Assembly: GCA_913060665.1 (NCBI GenBank)
Contig: CAJXUY010000002.1
Span: forward strand, 372,001 to 436,000
DNA length: 64,000 nt
Reading direction: 5' to 3'
Source of the DNA: an uncultured Oleiphilaceae bacterium
GTDB lineage: Bacteria > Pseudomonadota > Gammaproteobacteria > Pseudomonadales > Oleiphilaceae
Below, one piece after another: positions 27,242-35,444 of this stretch. The position numbers and the translations under genes were made by a program. The notes beneath the pieces are model-generated. The model did not search any database. It was not told the DNA's origin and worked only from the letters and a program-made list of their open reading frames with translations. Position 1 is the first letter of the stretch; every line of letters starts with the position of its first letter.

Positions 27242-29293
27242 TTAAAACCTATATCTTGAACGTCTTTGAGGAGGGGTAGCTTTTTTAATATCAGTGTTCT
27301 TTGAACCATCTTCGCGAATGATGTTCGGGTTTTCATCCTGAGGCTTCGCCCAAGGTGGAGGTAAATCCCAATTTATTTTGTGTGCCTTTTTCTTAATGAT
27401 GCAGGCCCGGTTATAAGCAAACAGATCAAAGGCTTCGTTGTTACCTTTCCCCGGTTTATCCCAGTGTCCAGAAGCATTACGCTCTTCATATGTAAGCTCT
27501 TCATAAAACCAAGACCCTAACCAATCAGGTAAGTGAATAAACCCTTGTCCGGGGTCTTCACGCTCCAACCCATTCGACACAATATCCTTTAGTTTGTCGG
27601 TATTTAGCAGTGCAACAGGAACATCACCTTTTGCCTTTGCTTTTCTATCTTTTCTCTCAGTGTTGTCAGGGTATGTAATCTTAAATATGTCGGCACCCTT
27701 TGAGCTGCCGCCTTTAACCAGCATCAAGCGTTGATGCTTCCCGGTCTTTTTAAGGTCGCGAAAATAGTCATAGGCGTTATCTGTCACCCCAGGCTCACCA
27801 CCTGAATCACAAGCCGTTAACAAAATAGGCATTAACCCTTTGCCACTTTCTAATGGGTATGCTTTATCGATGACCTGTCGTGTTATTTCTTCCCAATCCT
27901 CAACATAAGCACCCGGATGAATTAATTGATACTCACCTTCTGCGTCTTTTCTTTTTGACGATTTACGAATATTGAATCGGTCAATTACCCACTGCTCGAG
28001 GTGTTCACCCCAACCATGAACCTGAACAACAAAACGGCGTTTCTTATCGCCGCCTTGAACATCGACTGAAGCCGTAAGGAATCTAACCTCTTCAGGAACA
28101 ACCATCTTTTTAATAGGTTCTGACCTATCCTGAAGAACGTCACTCAGTTCATGACTGTTCAGTCCTACGTTTCTTAAGCAAGCCCCAAGCTGCGTATTAA
28201 CGACCGTCATAAGCTCAGTGTCATCGTCTGACTCTTCAAAATTTCGCCTAGCTTGGAGATATTTCAGAACCAGAGACTTTGTAGTTTGGAAAGCGGCGGC
28301 ATATCCTGCCAAACCAAAACTGGCGGTGTCGGTGTTTAGATAATCTCCGTACAACCTGCCTTGCTTATCGATGGTTTGACCAACCCCCAACCACTCACCG
28401 TGGTCATTCATTTCTTTTTTATGCGCATGAACGTCGATCAGCGATCCGCAATGAGGACATATCAACCGCGATTGCTCCGCCGCCTCTTTTAGATCTTCAC
28501 CGCATTCTGGGATATACAAAAAAGACTCATCAAACGTTGCCTTGCACTGGAAGTATTCTTCGCACTCTGGGCAAGGCCAATACCATTGCTCCATCGTCCC
28601 TTGATGATAGAGGCTAGTAATACCTGGTGCTGGGAAATAGTGATGAGGGGAGTCTAGTTTTGCTTTCGGATCAGAAACCCTACCTTTCGGGCTACTCTCC
28701 GCTATACATTTACCGCGACTTAAAAAAGTTTTTATCCGGTTAAAAGACAGTTGCCAGCCTGTTCCCTCTCCATCTATGTTTGTTGGCATCCGATCATAGT
28801 CGGTAAGAACAACTATTCTGAGCGTTTTTCCTGAAAGCTGCGCAACGGTAGGCCAGCCTAGGTATATTGTATTGCCTGCCCTAAATGACTTGTCATGAGT
28901 GTTGTCTCTTACTAGTAAATCTTGCAACCCGTCACTATAACGAAGCAATCTAGCTACACGCTCATTACTGAAGTCTCGCGCTATATCTTGACGTGTTTGC
29001 ACTACCAGCATGTCAGAGCGCAGATGTAATATGTTGTACCCCATAACGCACTCAACAAGCGCAAATGTTTTCGCGCTCTGAGCCGGGCCCATAAACACCA
29101 CGCCCTGATACTCTCGCCCACCGATCAAATTCATTGGGCGCTTCATATAAGGAGGAGTTACCCAGGGACCACTGTATCCACCTGGAGTATAAACCCATAT
29201 TGACTCTTCACACGCAGCACTAACGCTTACCCTGTTGGGCGGCATTATCATTGGTGCGACTTCACGTCTTATCTCAGCCGGACTACACAGCAT
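27242..29293 (-). CDS. Terminase large subunit (lambda gpA family)
   Basis: 683 residues. ATPase domain with Walker A-like GPAQSAKT (about residue 70) and an acidic Walker B-like IVVLTDYDRMP. A zinc-finger pair (CPECEEYFQC and CPHCGSL) and a nuclease domain beginning TASVDVQGGDKKRR follow. Packages DNA into proheads and cuts at cos in gpA-type phages. The ATG overlaps the small-subunit stop (TAATG). Confidence 0.96.
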   Translation of the reverse strand: MLCSPAEIRREVAPMIMPPNRVSVSAACEESIWVYTPGGYSGPWVTPPYMKRPMNLIGGREYQGVVFMGPAQSAKTFALVECVMGYNILHLRSDMLVVQTRQDIARDFSNERVARLLRYSDGLQDLLVRDNTHDKSFRAGNTIYLGWPTVAQLSGKTLRIVVLTDYDRMPTNIDGEGTGWQLSFNRIKTFLSRGKCIAESSPKGRVSDPKAKLDSPHHYFPAPGITSLYHQGTMEQWYWPCPECEEYFQCKATFDESFLYIPECGEDLKEAAEQSRLICPHCGSLIDVHAHKKEMNDHGEWLGVGQTIDKQGRLYGDYLNTDTASFGLAGYAAAFQTTKSLVLKYLQARRNFEESDDDTELMTVVNTQLGACLRNVGLNSHELSDVLQDRSEPIKKMVVPEEVRFLTASVDVQGGDKKRRFVVQVHGWGEHLEQWVIDRFNIRKSSKRKDAEGEYQLIHPGAYVEDWEEITRQVIDKAYPLESGKGLMPILLTACDSGGEPGVTDNAYDYFRDLKKTGKHQRLMLVKGGSSKGADIFKITYPDNTERKDRKAKAKGDVPVALLNTDKLKDIVSNGLEREDPGQGFIHLPDWLGSWFYEELTYEERNASGHWDKPGKGNNEAFDLFAYNRACIIKKKAHKINWDLPPPWAKPQDENPNIIREDGSKNTDIKKATPPQRRSRYRF

Positions 29294-29757
29294 TATTCAG
29301 AAAAGTTCTCAGCGATTAAGGTTTGAAGGGAGTCACAAAGAGATATCAAGCGTTCAACTTCTTTCGGGGTTGCCCCGAAGTCACGCTCCATTCTGTCTGG
29401 AAAGCTTTGAACTGTTTCAGTTAGTGCACGACCTAGTACGGCATAATCTTCCCTAGCCTCTTCTTTATCTACAAGCACGCCCTGCTCTTTTTCAAACTTC
29501 AGCCGGTCATTCTCGGAGGCATACCAATCACGGCGCTCCTTAGGCATCATCTCATCAAGGGAAAGTCCAACAGGGTCAGTAGCACCAAACGTCTTTATGT
29601 CAGCAACATCTTTAAGCTGATAAACGGGATAACCGCTTTTCTTACCGGCTGGCCGCGCTCCTATCTGAGCAATTCTTTTAGTGACAGTTTCACGTGCCAT
29701 GCCAAACAACTGCGCCAAACGACTGATAGAGAACGAACTGTCGTCATCTGTACGCAT
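29293..29757 (-). CDS. Terminase small subunit (Nu1/DUF1441-like)
   Basis: 154 residues from ATG. The N-terminal winged-helix portion (SISRLAQLFGMARETVTKRI) would recognise the packaging site, and the C-terminal helices hold the large subunit. It resembles DUF1441 small terminases of lambda-like phages. GTG one codon earlier is an alternative start. The ~240 bp upstream is the likely cos region. Confidence 0.88.
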   Translation of the reverse strand: MRTDDDSSFSISRLAQLFGMARETVTKRIAQIGARPAGKKSGYPVYQLKDVADIKTFGATDPVGLSLDEMMPKERRDWYASENDRLKFEKEQGVLVDKEEAREDYAVLGRALTETVQSFPDRMERDFGATPKEVERLISLCDSLQTLIAENFSE

Positions 29758-29760
29758 CAC

Positions 29761-30001
29761 TTCACCCTTGTCAGCCTGAACCCCTCGTAAACACTGGAAA
29801 CCACCTCATCTGCTGCTGAAGCCTATAGGAACTAAAAAAATGTCGATCTCCGCGCTTCTGCGACCCCCTGGTGTACTTTGAAAGACCCAGGGACCCTAGA
29901 GTTTCGCGGTTAATAAGCAAAAAGCCTCTCAATAATTTTCGTATGTAGTCAGAATGCGCGGAGCTGCGCACCCTCAATGAATAGGTCTAGGAAGGACCCA
30001 T
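29761..30001. other. Non-coding block upstream of terminase, candidate cos/packaging region
   Basis: This 241-bp stretch separates the fibre genes from the small terminase, where lambda-like phages carry cos and its flanking sites. It is rich in short inverted and direct repeats (for example CCCTGGG and CCAGGGGG segments, and GCGCGGAG-type motifs). A weak 68-codon frame is present but has no family features. The nick positions cannot be read off. Confidence 0.45.
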
Positions 30002-30337
30002 TCATTTGTTCTGACACATTATGATCATTGATCGATCCTCGGTCCTTCCCTGACTTGTAGTCACTCTATTAGTCAGTGTGTAACTAGTTCCAACCACTCC
30101 ACCCGAAAGCCATGCCTTGGTTGTCGTTGTGTTATTCTCTGTTGAATCCACAACCAACCCGTTTACATCCTGCCCGTTAGATTGGATCAACACTCCATCG
30201 ACATAATACCCGCTGATTGCAATAACCTCAGAGGGGGCCAGCCAGCCATCATACTTAGAGCCATAATCAATAACTGACTCAGGGTCTTTGTAAGGTGCTG
30301 CCGGTATGTTCACGCCATCGTGGTAGAAGAGACTCAT
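30002..30337 (-). CDS. Phage fibre-tail adaptor-like protein
   Basis: 111 residues, beta-rich: DPESVIDYGSKYDGWLAPSEVI and then a central ISGYYVDGVLI segment, ending in RTEDRSMIIMCQNK. This is the pattern of small 'phage fiber-tail adaptor' proteins. It lies at the end of the fibre block just before terminase. Virion-associated role inferred. Confidence 0.6.
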   Translation of the reverse strand: MSLFYHDGVNIPAAPYKDPESVIDYGSKYDGWLAPSEVIAISGYYVDGVLIQSNGQDVNGLVVDSTENNTTTTKAWLSGGVVGTSYTLTNRVTTSQGRTEDRSMIIMCQNK

Positions 30338-31080
30338 TAGTTTAATACCTGCATATACCTATCTTCAGACATAATCATCATCATGTTCTTTGGCTCTGTT
30401 AGCTCTGAATTACCGGTGTAAATTTGCGTTTGCTGAGCTGGCTGATCACTCTCAATCGAAGATGTAATCGCTGGAACTGTATTTAATGCAGACAACACAG
30501 ACGATTGCTGTGCTTGATAAGATGTGACCGAATCAACGGGCACTGCTTGCAGTCCAGATGCTTGAGTTACTTGAGGCTTCTGACTCGCAATTACAGCGCC
30601 AGCACCAACCGGCACAACGCTTTCAGCATTAGCAATAACATTCTGGATTGCCTGCATTGAAGCCAATGAACCAGAAAGCACCGGAACTGAACTTGTCGAG
30701 GATAAGACAGAATTTTGAGGTTTCTGAGATGATCCAACCGTTGCAGGCAGGTTACCAACCGTCAAATTAACAGTTGTTACCGACCCCGTTAAAACGCCAT
30801 CAACATAGAGCTGATAATCAAAAGAATAATTACCATCGACTGCGCCGCTAAATTCGAAGCTTGAATCTTCGTGCGCAGCTAGCGTACCGCTAGACGGCCA
30901 AGCCACAATCTCGCCGCGAACCTCTTTACCATTATCTGCAGGTAAGTCTAAATCATTGAATAAATAACCAGGGCCACTAGAGCCAGCGCTTGGTATATTT
31001 TCAGCCAGTACACCATGACCAGACTCACCAATCACAAAACTATTTGCAATTAGTGGTGAGCTATCAACCCGAATACTCAT
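30337..31080 (-). CDS. Fibre-associated protein with ~23-residue S-Q-x-x-Q repeats
   Basis: 247 residues. The first ~120 form beta strands with a YQLYVDGVLTG-type adaptor segment. Residues ~120-225 contain four or five imperfect repeats of about 23 residues, each beginning S-x-Q-x-x-Q (SSQKPQNSVL, SMQAIQNVI, SQKPQVTQ, YQAQQSSVL) followed by V-P about 12 residues later. The same unit recurs in the next gene. Probably a fibre shaft or adhesin module; family unknown. Confidence 0.6.
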   Translation of the reverse strand: MSIRVDSSPLIANSFVIGESGHGVLAENIPSAGSSGPGYLFNDLDLPADNGKEVRGEIVAWPSSGTLAAHEDSSFEFSGAVDGNYSFDYQLYVDGVLTGSVTTVNLTVGNLPATVGSSQKPQNSVLSSTSSVPVLSGSLASMQAIQNVIANAESVVPVGAGAVIASQKPQVTQASGLQAVPVDSVTSYQAQQSSVLSALNTVPAITSSIESDQPAQQTQIYTGNSELTEPKNMMMIMSEDRYMQVLN

Positions 31081-31964
31081 GATGTAGTTATCCGAGCAAC
31101 ACCGTCAGAAACACCAATCGATAAAACAACAATATATTCAGTAGTAGCAGACAGCAACGCGTCAGAGAATGTAACAACACCAGATCCATCGCTTGTTAGA
31201 CCGGTTTTTCTAACAACTAAATCCCCAGTAGATATATCGTAAACATTCGCAATGATTGACCCTGTATTAGATAACAGAGAACCAGTATTATTTTTCAATG
31301 CCTGAGTCGTTATAGCGGGGGCTGAGGATGACGATGAAAGCACAGAGGATTGGGATGCTTGCACTCCAACAACCACCCCGGGAGGAGCAGTAAAAGACGC
31401 GGTTAAATCAGTAGTCTGAGGGGTTTGCGTTGAAGCGACTGAAGCGGAAGAACCACCTGATATATCTTGTGTTTCAGCATACAATGAGAAAATCGACGAT
31501 GACGTTGATGCCTCAGTATATGTAGCAGGAGCTGACGTCGATGCCGCACCGGATCTAGAGCGATCTGAGCCTACTGATACTTCAACTACAACCCCAGCAC
31601 CGTCTGCATTGGGACTAGCACATAAAATTGCTAGCTTTTTACCTGCATGAGCGCTTAAATCAACACTCAAGCCCGTCACACTAACCCATTGATCTCCACT
31701 TAAATCGTCATTATCTATAACAAATGAAACGTCAGTCCCAGCAATTTTAGGGGCGCTAGACACACCAGACGTAATATCGTAAAGCGCGGCATTTATTGTT
31801 GTAATGCCTGAGCCAGACACATCACCATAGCCGAAATGCGCTGAAACCAATTCTTGGTTAGCTGGTAAGATAGGCGCTAAATTGCCCTTTGTAAGCATTA
31901 AAGCAGCGTCAGTGTTTAGCGCCGCCGCCGAACCTGTTAGCGTATTTTTACCTATAACGGTCAA
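31077..31964 (-). CDS. Fibre-associated protein with shared S-Q repeats
   Basis: 295 residues. The first ~150 are a beta-rich domain (KNTLTGSAAALNTDAALM, then VSVTGLSVDLSAHAGKKLAIL). Around residues 175-225 occur ASTQTPQTTDL and ASQSSVLSSSSSAPAI, the same repeat as the next gene. Two termini of similar strand pattern suggest an adhesin. 4-nt overlap with its neighbour indicates coupled translation. No enzymatic motif. Confidence 0.6.
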   Translation of the reverse strand: MTVIGKNTLTGSAAALNTDAALMLTKGNLAPILPANQELVSAHFGYGDVSGSGITTINAALYDITSGVSSAPKIAGTDVSFVIDNDDLSGDQWVSVTGLSVDLSAHAGKKLAILCASPNADGAGVVVEVSVGSDRSRSGAASTSAPATYTEASTSSSIFSLYAETQDISGGSSASVASTQTPQTTDLTASFTAPPGVVVGVQASQSSVLSSSSSAPAITTQALKNNTGSLLSNTGSIIANVYDISTGDLVVRKTGLTSDGSGVVTFSDALLSATTEYIVVLSIGVSDGVARITTS

Positions 31965-31975
31965 GTTGTTAGCCT

Positions 31976-32806
31976 CTAAGCTTTATGGATGAATCCACTA
32001 CTAATTGATTCAAGCAAGTTAAAAACAACGTTGCCTTGATTGTTTTGTGCTGCCCCATCTAAGTGAAGATTGTCACCAACATGACTCCAAGCCTCATCAG
32101 TTAAGTGAGAATTAGGATCAACGGATGCCACAGCATCTTGAGCAGCAATCACGTTTGATAAATATGGAAGTCCAGCGGCTGATACATTCATTCTACGAAC
32201 AACAAACGGAAGCAACGAAACCCCAACTGCAGATCTTATTGCAGCTATAAAATCACTAAGGTTTGCTTGGTAGTTCTGACTATACGAAAGGGTTTCTGCA
32301 TCAGCTTCGCCCTGATCCCAATATACTCCATGCACTTTAACTACATCGAAGTTGTTGGATAGATCAGACAGTGCTGGCAATAAATGATCGTTAATTACAG
32401 AATTCCGAATTGCCGAGCCGTCTGCCCAATCTACTGCCAATGACGTACCGCCCTTAGCGATCTTAATTAAATGAACCGAACTATCACCGGATGAGTAATA
32501 TTTAGCGGCGGCCATTTTCATCATTTGGAGTTCAGACCCAAATTGACCCCGCAAATCATACTGATTATTGCTAACCGTTAAGGGTTTCCATGCCCCCACA
32601 CCTGTCGTTAGTGTCGAGCGTTTAAATATATTGACGCCAGATATTGGGCCTGGGTTAGTTCCAATTGGAGCATCTGATAAATCCGCCCTGCCAGAAGCGT
32701 TACTTTGACCAAGAATAATCCAGACGTGCGCGACCTTTCCCGACCAGCCGCCAAAAATAGGCTTCCCGCTTTCAACTGAGTAACTGTCACCAACAGGCGA
32801 AGCCAT
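31976..32806 (-). CDS. SASA/SGNH-type carbohydrate esterase of the fibre module
   Basis: 276 residues matching the sialate O-acetylesterase (SASA) SGNH-hydrolase pattern: block I WIILGQSNASGR with the nucleophile serine, AKGGTSLAVDW, block III VYWDQGEADA, and the C-terminal D-x-x-H-like block (DNLHLDGAAQ). No signal peptide. Among tail-fibre genes it probably deacetylates host capsule, alginate-like polysaccharide or LPS during adsorption. Substrate inferred only from context. Confidence 0.82.
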   Translation of the reverse strand: MASPVGDSYSVESGKPIFGGWSGKVAHVWIILGQSNASGRADLSDAPIGTNPGPISGVNIFKRSTLTTGVGAWKPLTVSNNQYDLRGQFGSELQMMKMAAAKYYSSGDSSVHLIKIAKGGTSLAVDWADGSAIRNSVINDHLLPALSDLSNNFDVVKVHGVYWDQGEADAETLSYSQNYQANLSDFIAAIRSAVGVSLLPFVVRRMNVSAAGLPYLSNVIAAQDAVASVDPNSHLTDEAWSHVGDNLHLDGAAQNNQGNVVFNLLESISSGFIHKA

Positions 32807-32810
32807 ATAA

Positions 32811-33209
32811 TTAAACCGTATGGGTCATCGAGCTAATAGAAAGCGTACCGCCAGCCACCAAAGCCAAATCAGCAAGCGTCATAGACTCCCCTGAAGTGCC
32901 TACAGTTCCTTGAGTCACCGCTGTTGTGCCATCAGCTTTGAAGGTGCGATAAAATGCCGCATTGCCTGACGCATCAATACTTGAGTCGTCAGTAATCGTG
33001 TTGAAAGTTAAAGACCCAGATGCAGCAGCGGGGGCTGATGTTGCAGATAGCGGGCAAGTAGCCAGCAATGTATTTCCGGATAACGCCGCATCAACATTAG
33101 CAGGAGCAGATCCCGAATAAACTTTTATAGAGCCGTTATCTAGCAGTCGCGCCAACGCATCAGCTTGTGCGTTTCTAGCTTCAACAGTGAGCGTCACTTC
33201 AGTTGTCAT
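32811..33209 (-). CDS. Phage structural protein of the fibre block
   Basis: 132 residues, Ala/Ser/Thr-rich beta protein (VEARNAQADALARLLDNGSIKVYSG, SGTLSIS-like end). Such proteins are common in the fibre or tail-accessory region of prophages. Start overlaps the stop of the amber-interrupted gene (ATGA). Confidence 0.6.
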   Translation of the reverse strand: MTTEVTLTVEARNAQADALARLLDNGSIKVYSGSAPANVDAALSGNTLLATCPLSATSAPAAASGSLTFNTITDDSSIDASGNAAFYRTFKADGTTAVTQGTVGTSGESMTLADLALVAGGTLSISSMTHTV

Positions 33210-33451
33210 TTTGTTTTACCTTCATCATTTTCAATTGATTTTTCGCAGTGGTCTTTATCAATCCAATGCAATAACTTACAAACCCGATAACACCAAACAC
33301 ACTGGCCTGAGTACTTACCAAACACACTTGATAATGTCTCATCTGGATAGCCAAACCCATCAATGCGAAAGACGAAATTCAACAAAGGGGCAAGCAGGAC
33401 GTTAACCCCCTAATCAATCCAAATAAGGACGTTCCAGAAATAGCGCTTCAT
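33206..33451 (-). pseudogene. Small phage gene interrupted by an in-frame amber codon
   Basis: From ATG at 33451 the frame reads MKRYFWNVLIWID, then TAG (33410-33412), then remains open for 67 codons (GVNVLLAPLLNFVFRIDG..., CVWCYRVCKLLHWIDKDHCEKS) to TGA overlapping the next ATG. Small phage proteins of this type (MK-F-x-N-V-L-I-x-I-D-Q..., GYPDETLSS, DKxHCEKSIE), as I recall them, usually have Gln where this TAG stands (CAG to TAG). Other prophage genes use TAG as a true stop, so general recoding is unlikely. A TTG inside (LLNF) could restart translation. Confidence 0.65.
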
Positions 33452-33453
33452 AA

Positions 33454-33834
33454 TCAGTGAATCATGATCGTAATGGAGCGAGCTGGGGCTTTTTCGGCTT
33501 TCGATACCGTGTTACTCCAACCCGATGGGAGGCCGTCTTTATCAAACAGCCTTAATTTAAAATACGCCGGTACGCCACCTGATGGGATCACGCCCACAAG
33601 ATTGATTAGCGTTTTATCACCTGGCACAGTTATCAGGCTTTCGCACTCACTCTGCTCATCATCTTCAAAGAATACGCATACTTCATAACGTTCAACTTCA
33701 CTCGTATCAAATTCCGACCCATCCATTCGAGCATCAGGAACAATCCACGATAGCTCAGCGTCACCTGCCACTGCATAAGATGATGCGGAAATGAAAACGA
33801 GTAGCGCAAAGCATAGAAATAAAAATTGCTTCAT
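33454..33834 (-). CDS. Exported protein with fibronectin III-like fold, lysis-cassette neighbour
   Basis: 126 residues with a Sec-type signal (MKQFLFLCFALLVFISASSYA, cut near AVA). The mature part has strands typical of fibronectin III-like domains (DAELSWIVPDARMDGSEFD... YFKLRLFDKDGLPSGWSNTV). 4-nt overlap with the holin-like gene. Function unknown; could be a lysogen surface protein or a spanin substitute. Confidence 0.6.
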   Translation of the reverse strand: MKQFLFLCFALLVFISASSYAVAGDAELSWIVPDARMDGSEFDTSEVERYEVCVFFEDDEQSECESLITVPGDKTLINLVGVIPSGGVPAYFKLRLFDKDGLPSGWSNTVSKAEKAPARSITIMIH

Positions 33835-34142
33835 AAATTGACATCCATTCTGTTAAGAAACTTTCTGAATTGCGACTCAATAAATCCCAGTGTCGGATAA
33901 GTGCAGAAACCAACAACCATTATCAATCCGTCACGATGCTTATGATCCGCATCAATAAACTCACCAACAACATTGCCCACAAAGAACGCGAGAAACACAT
34001 TTATCACAAAGATTATCCATGAGAACTTAACGCGCCCCTGGGTGACGTGATAGAGATACGCCGCCATGCCGCCAAGCGAAGCGAGCGCCCCAACTTGCAG
34101 AAATGCTAATGCCTTTTGGATCCCGTTCGCTTCTTCACTCAC
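33831..34142 (-). CDS. Holin-like membrane protein
   Basis: 103 residues with three hydrophobic segments (about 13-32, 40-60 and 72-88), short charged C-terminus, and no signal peptide. Situated directly downstream of the lysozyme and a second small membrane protein with ATGA overlaps. Likely the holin that times release of the endolysin. Confidence 0.65.
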   Translation of the reverse strand: MSEEANGIQKALAFLQVGALASLGGMAAYLYHVTQGRVKFSWIIFVINVFLAFFVGNVVGEFIDADHKHRDGLIMVVGFCTYPTLGFIESQFRKFLNRMDVNL

Positions 34143-34375
34143 TGGGCTTTCTTCTTTTTGTAGAGAATTAGCAAGAACGAAACAACACCGGACACAATCG
34201 CGGTTATTGCCTGCTCTTCCGTCTGAGCAATAGCGATAGTGCTAACGATACCCACAGCACCAAGACCTGATGTTTTGGTTTTGGCTGTCTCAGCCGTAAA
34301 TTTAACAGGGTCACTGAATAGCTCAGTTACGCCGTTAATAATTGGGCCGATCAATGGAATTAATGCAGGGCTCAT
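34139..34375 (-). CDS. Small membrane protein, holin-type
   Basis: 78 residues with hydrophobic N-terminal LIPLIGPIINGV and C-terminal AIVSGVVSFLLILYKKKK helices, ending in a basic tail. Small holin- or antiholin-like. Overlaps the lysozyme stop by 4 nt. No i-spanin/o-spanin pair was recognised nearby. Confidence 0.6.
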   Translation of the reverse strand: MSPALIPLIGPIINGVTELFSDPVKFTAETAKTKTSGLGAVGIVSTIAIAQTEEQAITAIVSGVVSFLLILYKKKKAQ

Positions 34376-34791
34376 TTTGGCACCTCTCCGGTTCTCATAA
34401 TTTCAGCCAGTCGGGTAGCTCTATCGCCTACCTGACGAGCCCATTTTGAATTCAACATTTCTTTTGCTGCGTTGCTGTAATCGCCAAGAGATATGTTGGC
34501 CAGCATGTTTCGGAATTTCTTGAGGGTAGGAACGCCCAGGTTATACGCCATGTTAGCTAATACGGTTTGGCGGATTGGATCGAGGTAGTTGTACTGCTTA
34601 ATCGTCTGCAACTCTCGAATAACATCATCAATGTCGTTCTGGAGCATTTGCTCTGCTTCTTCGCGGGAGATACCGTTATCTTCAAGATTTCGACCAAATG
34701 CAATTGTTAGTTTTCCAGCTGGGCATCTGTAAGGACGAAGACTTAGCCCTTCATCACGCTTCAACTGTTCAATCAGTAAACGACGATTCAT
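34372..34791 (-). CDS. Endolysin, T4-type lysozyme (GH24) with E-C-T catalytic residues
   Basis: 139 residues from the ATG at 34791, preceded by GAGGTGG; a longer frame lacks an RBS. The T4 lysozyme motif is present as KRDEGLSLRPYRCPAGKLTIAFG. The general acid is Glu of DEG. The aspartate of T4 (D20) is replaced by Cys and is followed by the Thr of KLTIAFG. This E-8aa-C-5aa-T form is a known variant of the family. Cleaves peptidoglycan glycan at lysis. Confidence 0.9.
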   Translation of the reverse strand: MNRRLLIEQLKRDEGLSLRPYRCPAGKLTIAFGRNLEDNGISREEAEQMLQNDIDDVIRELQTIKQYNYLDPIRQTVLANMAYNLGVPTLKKFRNMLANISLGDYSNAAKEMLNSKWARQVGDRATRLAEIMRTGEVPK

Positions 34792-34820
34792 GACCACCTC
34801 AAACAAATTTCAGGCATAAA

Positions 34821-34846
34821 AAAACCCCGCACGATGGCGAGGTTTT
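34821..34846. terminator. Bidirectional terminator upstream of the lysis genes
   Basis: Stem AAAACC-CGC / GCG-GGTTTT around ACGATG, with A- and T-runs on the two sides. It separates late genes from the regulator-position gene at 34989. The late transcript would start beyond it or need antitermination. Its lead-in duplicates that of the hairpin at 24165. Confidence 0.75.
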
Positions 34847-34988
34847 AAATGTAATTTCTTACTACTTGGAACAAACTCCGATTGGGAACTCTCCCAACCT
34901 ATAGAAATAGAGTGTAAAACGAGTTTTTTATAAATGCAACATATTGTGCCAAATTAATTAATTTAATACATCATGCGGTAAAACAGGG

Positions 34989-35432
34989 CTAACAAGCGAT
35001 ATCAAGTCGAACCCTCTTGTCCATTTCCGCCACCCTCTTTCGTGCGGCCTTCAGATTGTTTTTATAGCTGTCTGGTGTGATATGCAGTATTAGCGATATC
35101 GAATAACGGTCATGCCTGACCTCTCTGTCACCCACAATAAACGTTCTTTTATTCATGTAGCTATTCGCAATCAATACCCGCCTCTTAATATCATTAAGAG
35201 CATCAATCAATCTTATTGCATGCGGCAACTCATGATGAGCTTTTCTGATATAACGAATCTCATTAATCATTTCTAAATACGCCAGGTCGTTACCGGTTGG
35301 CGCCGGAAGATCACCTTTGTAATCAATAAACCGACTCAGCATTGATTCACCATGCCAGCCTGCATCCTCTTCAAGACTCATTTTGTGATCAATATAAAGG
35401 CCTACCAAATGATTAACACGCTCAACACTCAT
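34989..35432 (-). CDS. Unknown protein in the late-regulator (Q-like) position
   Basis: 147 residues, basic C-terminal helical region (SISLILHITPDSYKNNLKAARKRVAEMDKRVR) that looks DNA- or RNA-binding. It sits between replication-side nuclease genes and the lysis operon, where lambda-like phages encode the late antiterminator or activator. No family recognised. The 130 bp downstream of it (toward the lysis genes) is AT-rich and could contain the late promoter. Confidence 0.5.
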   Translation of the reverse strand: MSVERVNHLVGLYIDHKMSLEEDAGWHGESMLSRFIDYKGDLPAPTGNDLAYLEMINEIRYIRKAHHELPHAIRLIDALNDIKRRVLIANSYMNKRTFIVGDREVRHDRYSISLILHITPDSYKNNLKAARKRVAEMDKRVRLDIAC

Positions 35433-35444
35433 TACACACCCCGG

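Noticed and set aside
29771-29977. 68-codon frame upstream of the small terminase
   Set aside because: Basic, low-complexity translation with no family features; the position fits non-coding packaging DNA better.
33410-33412. Whole-phage TAG recoding to Gln
   Set aside because: The prophage int, the 35818 gene and the LuxR-type gene end with TAG as a normal stop.
33206-33451. Frameshift in the amber-interrupted gene
   Set aside because: A careful re-read (CCCTTTGTTG) shows the frame is continuous; only the TAG interrupts it.
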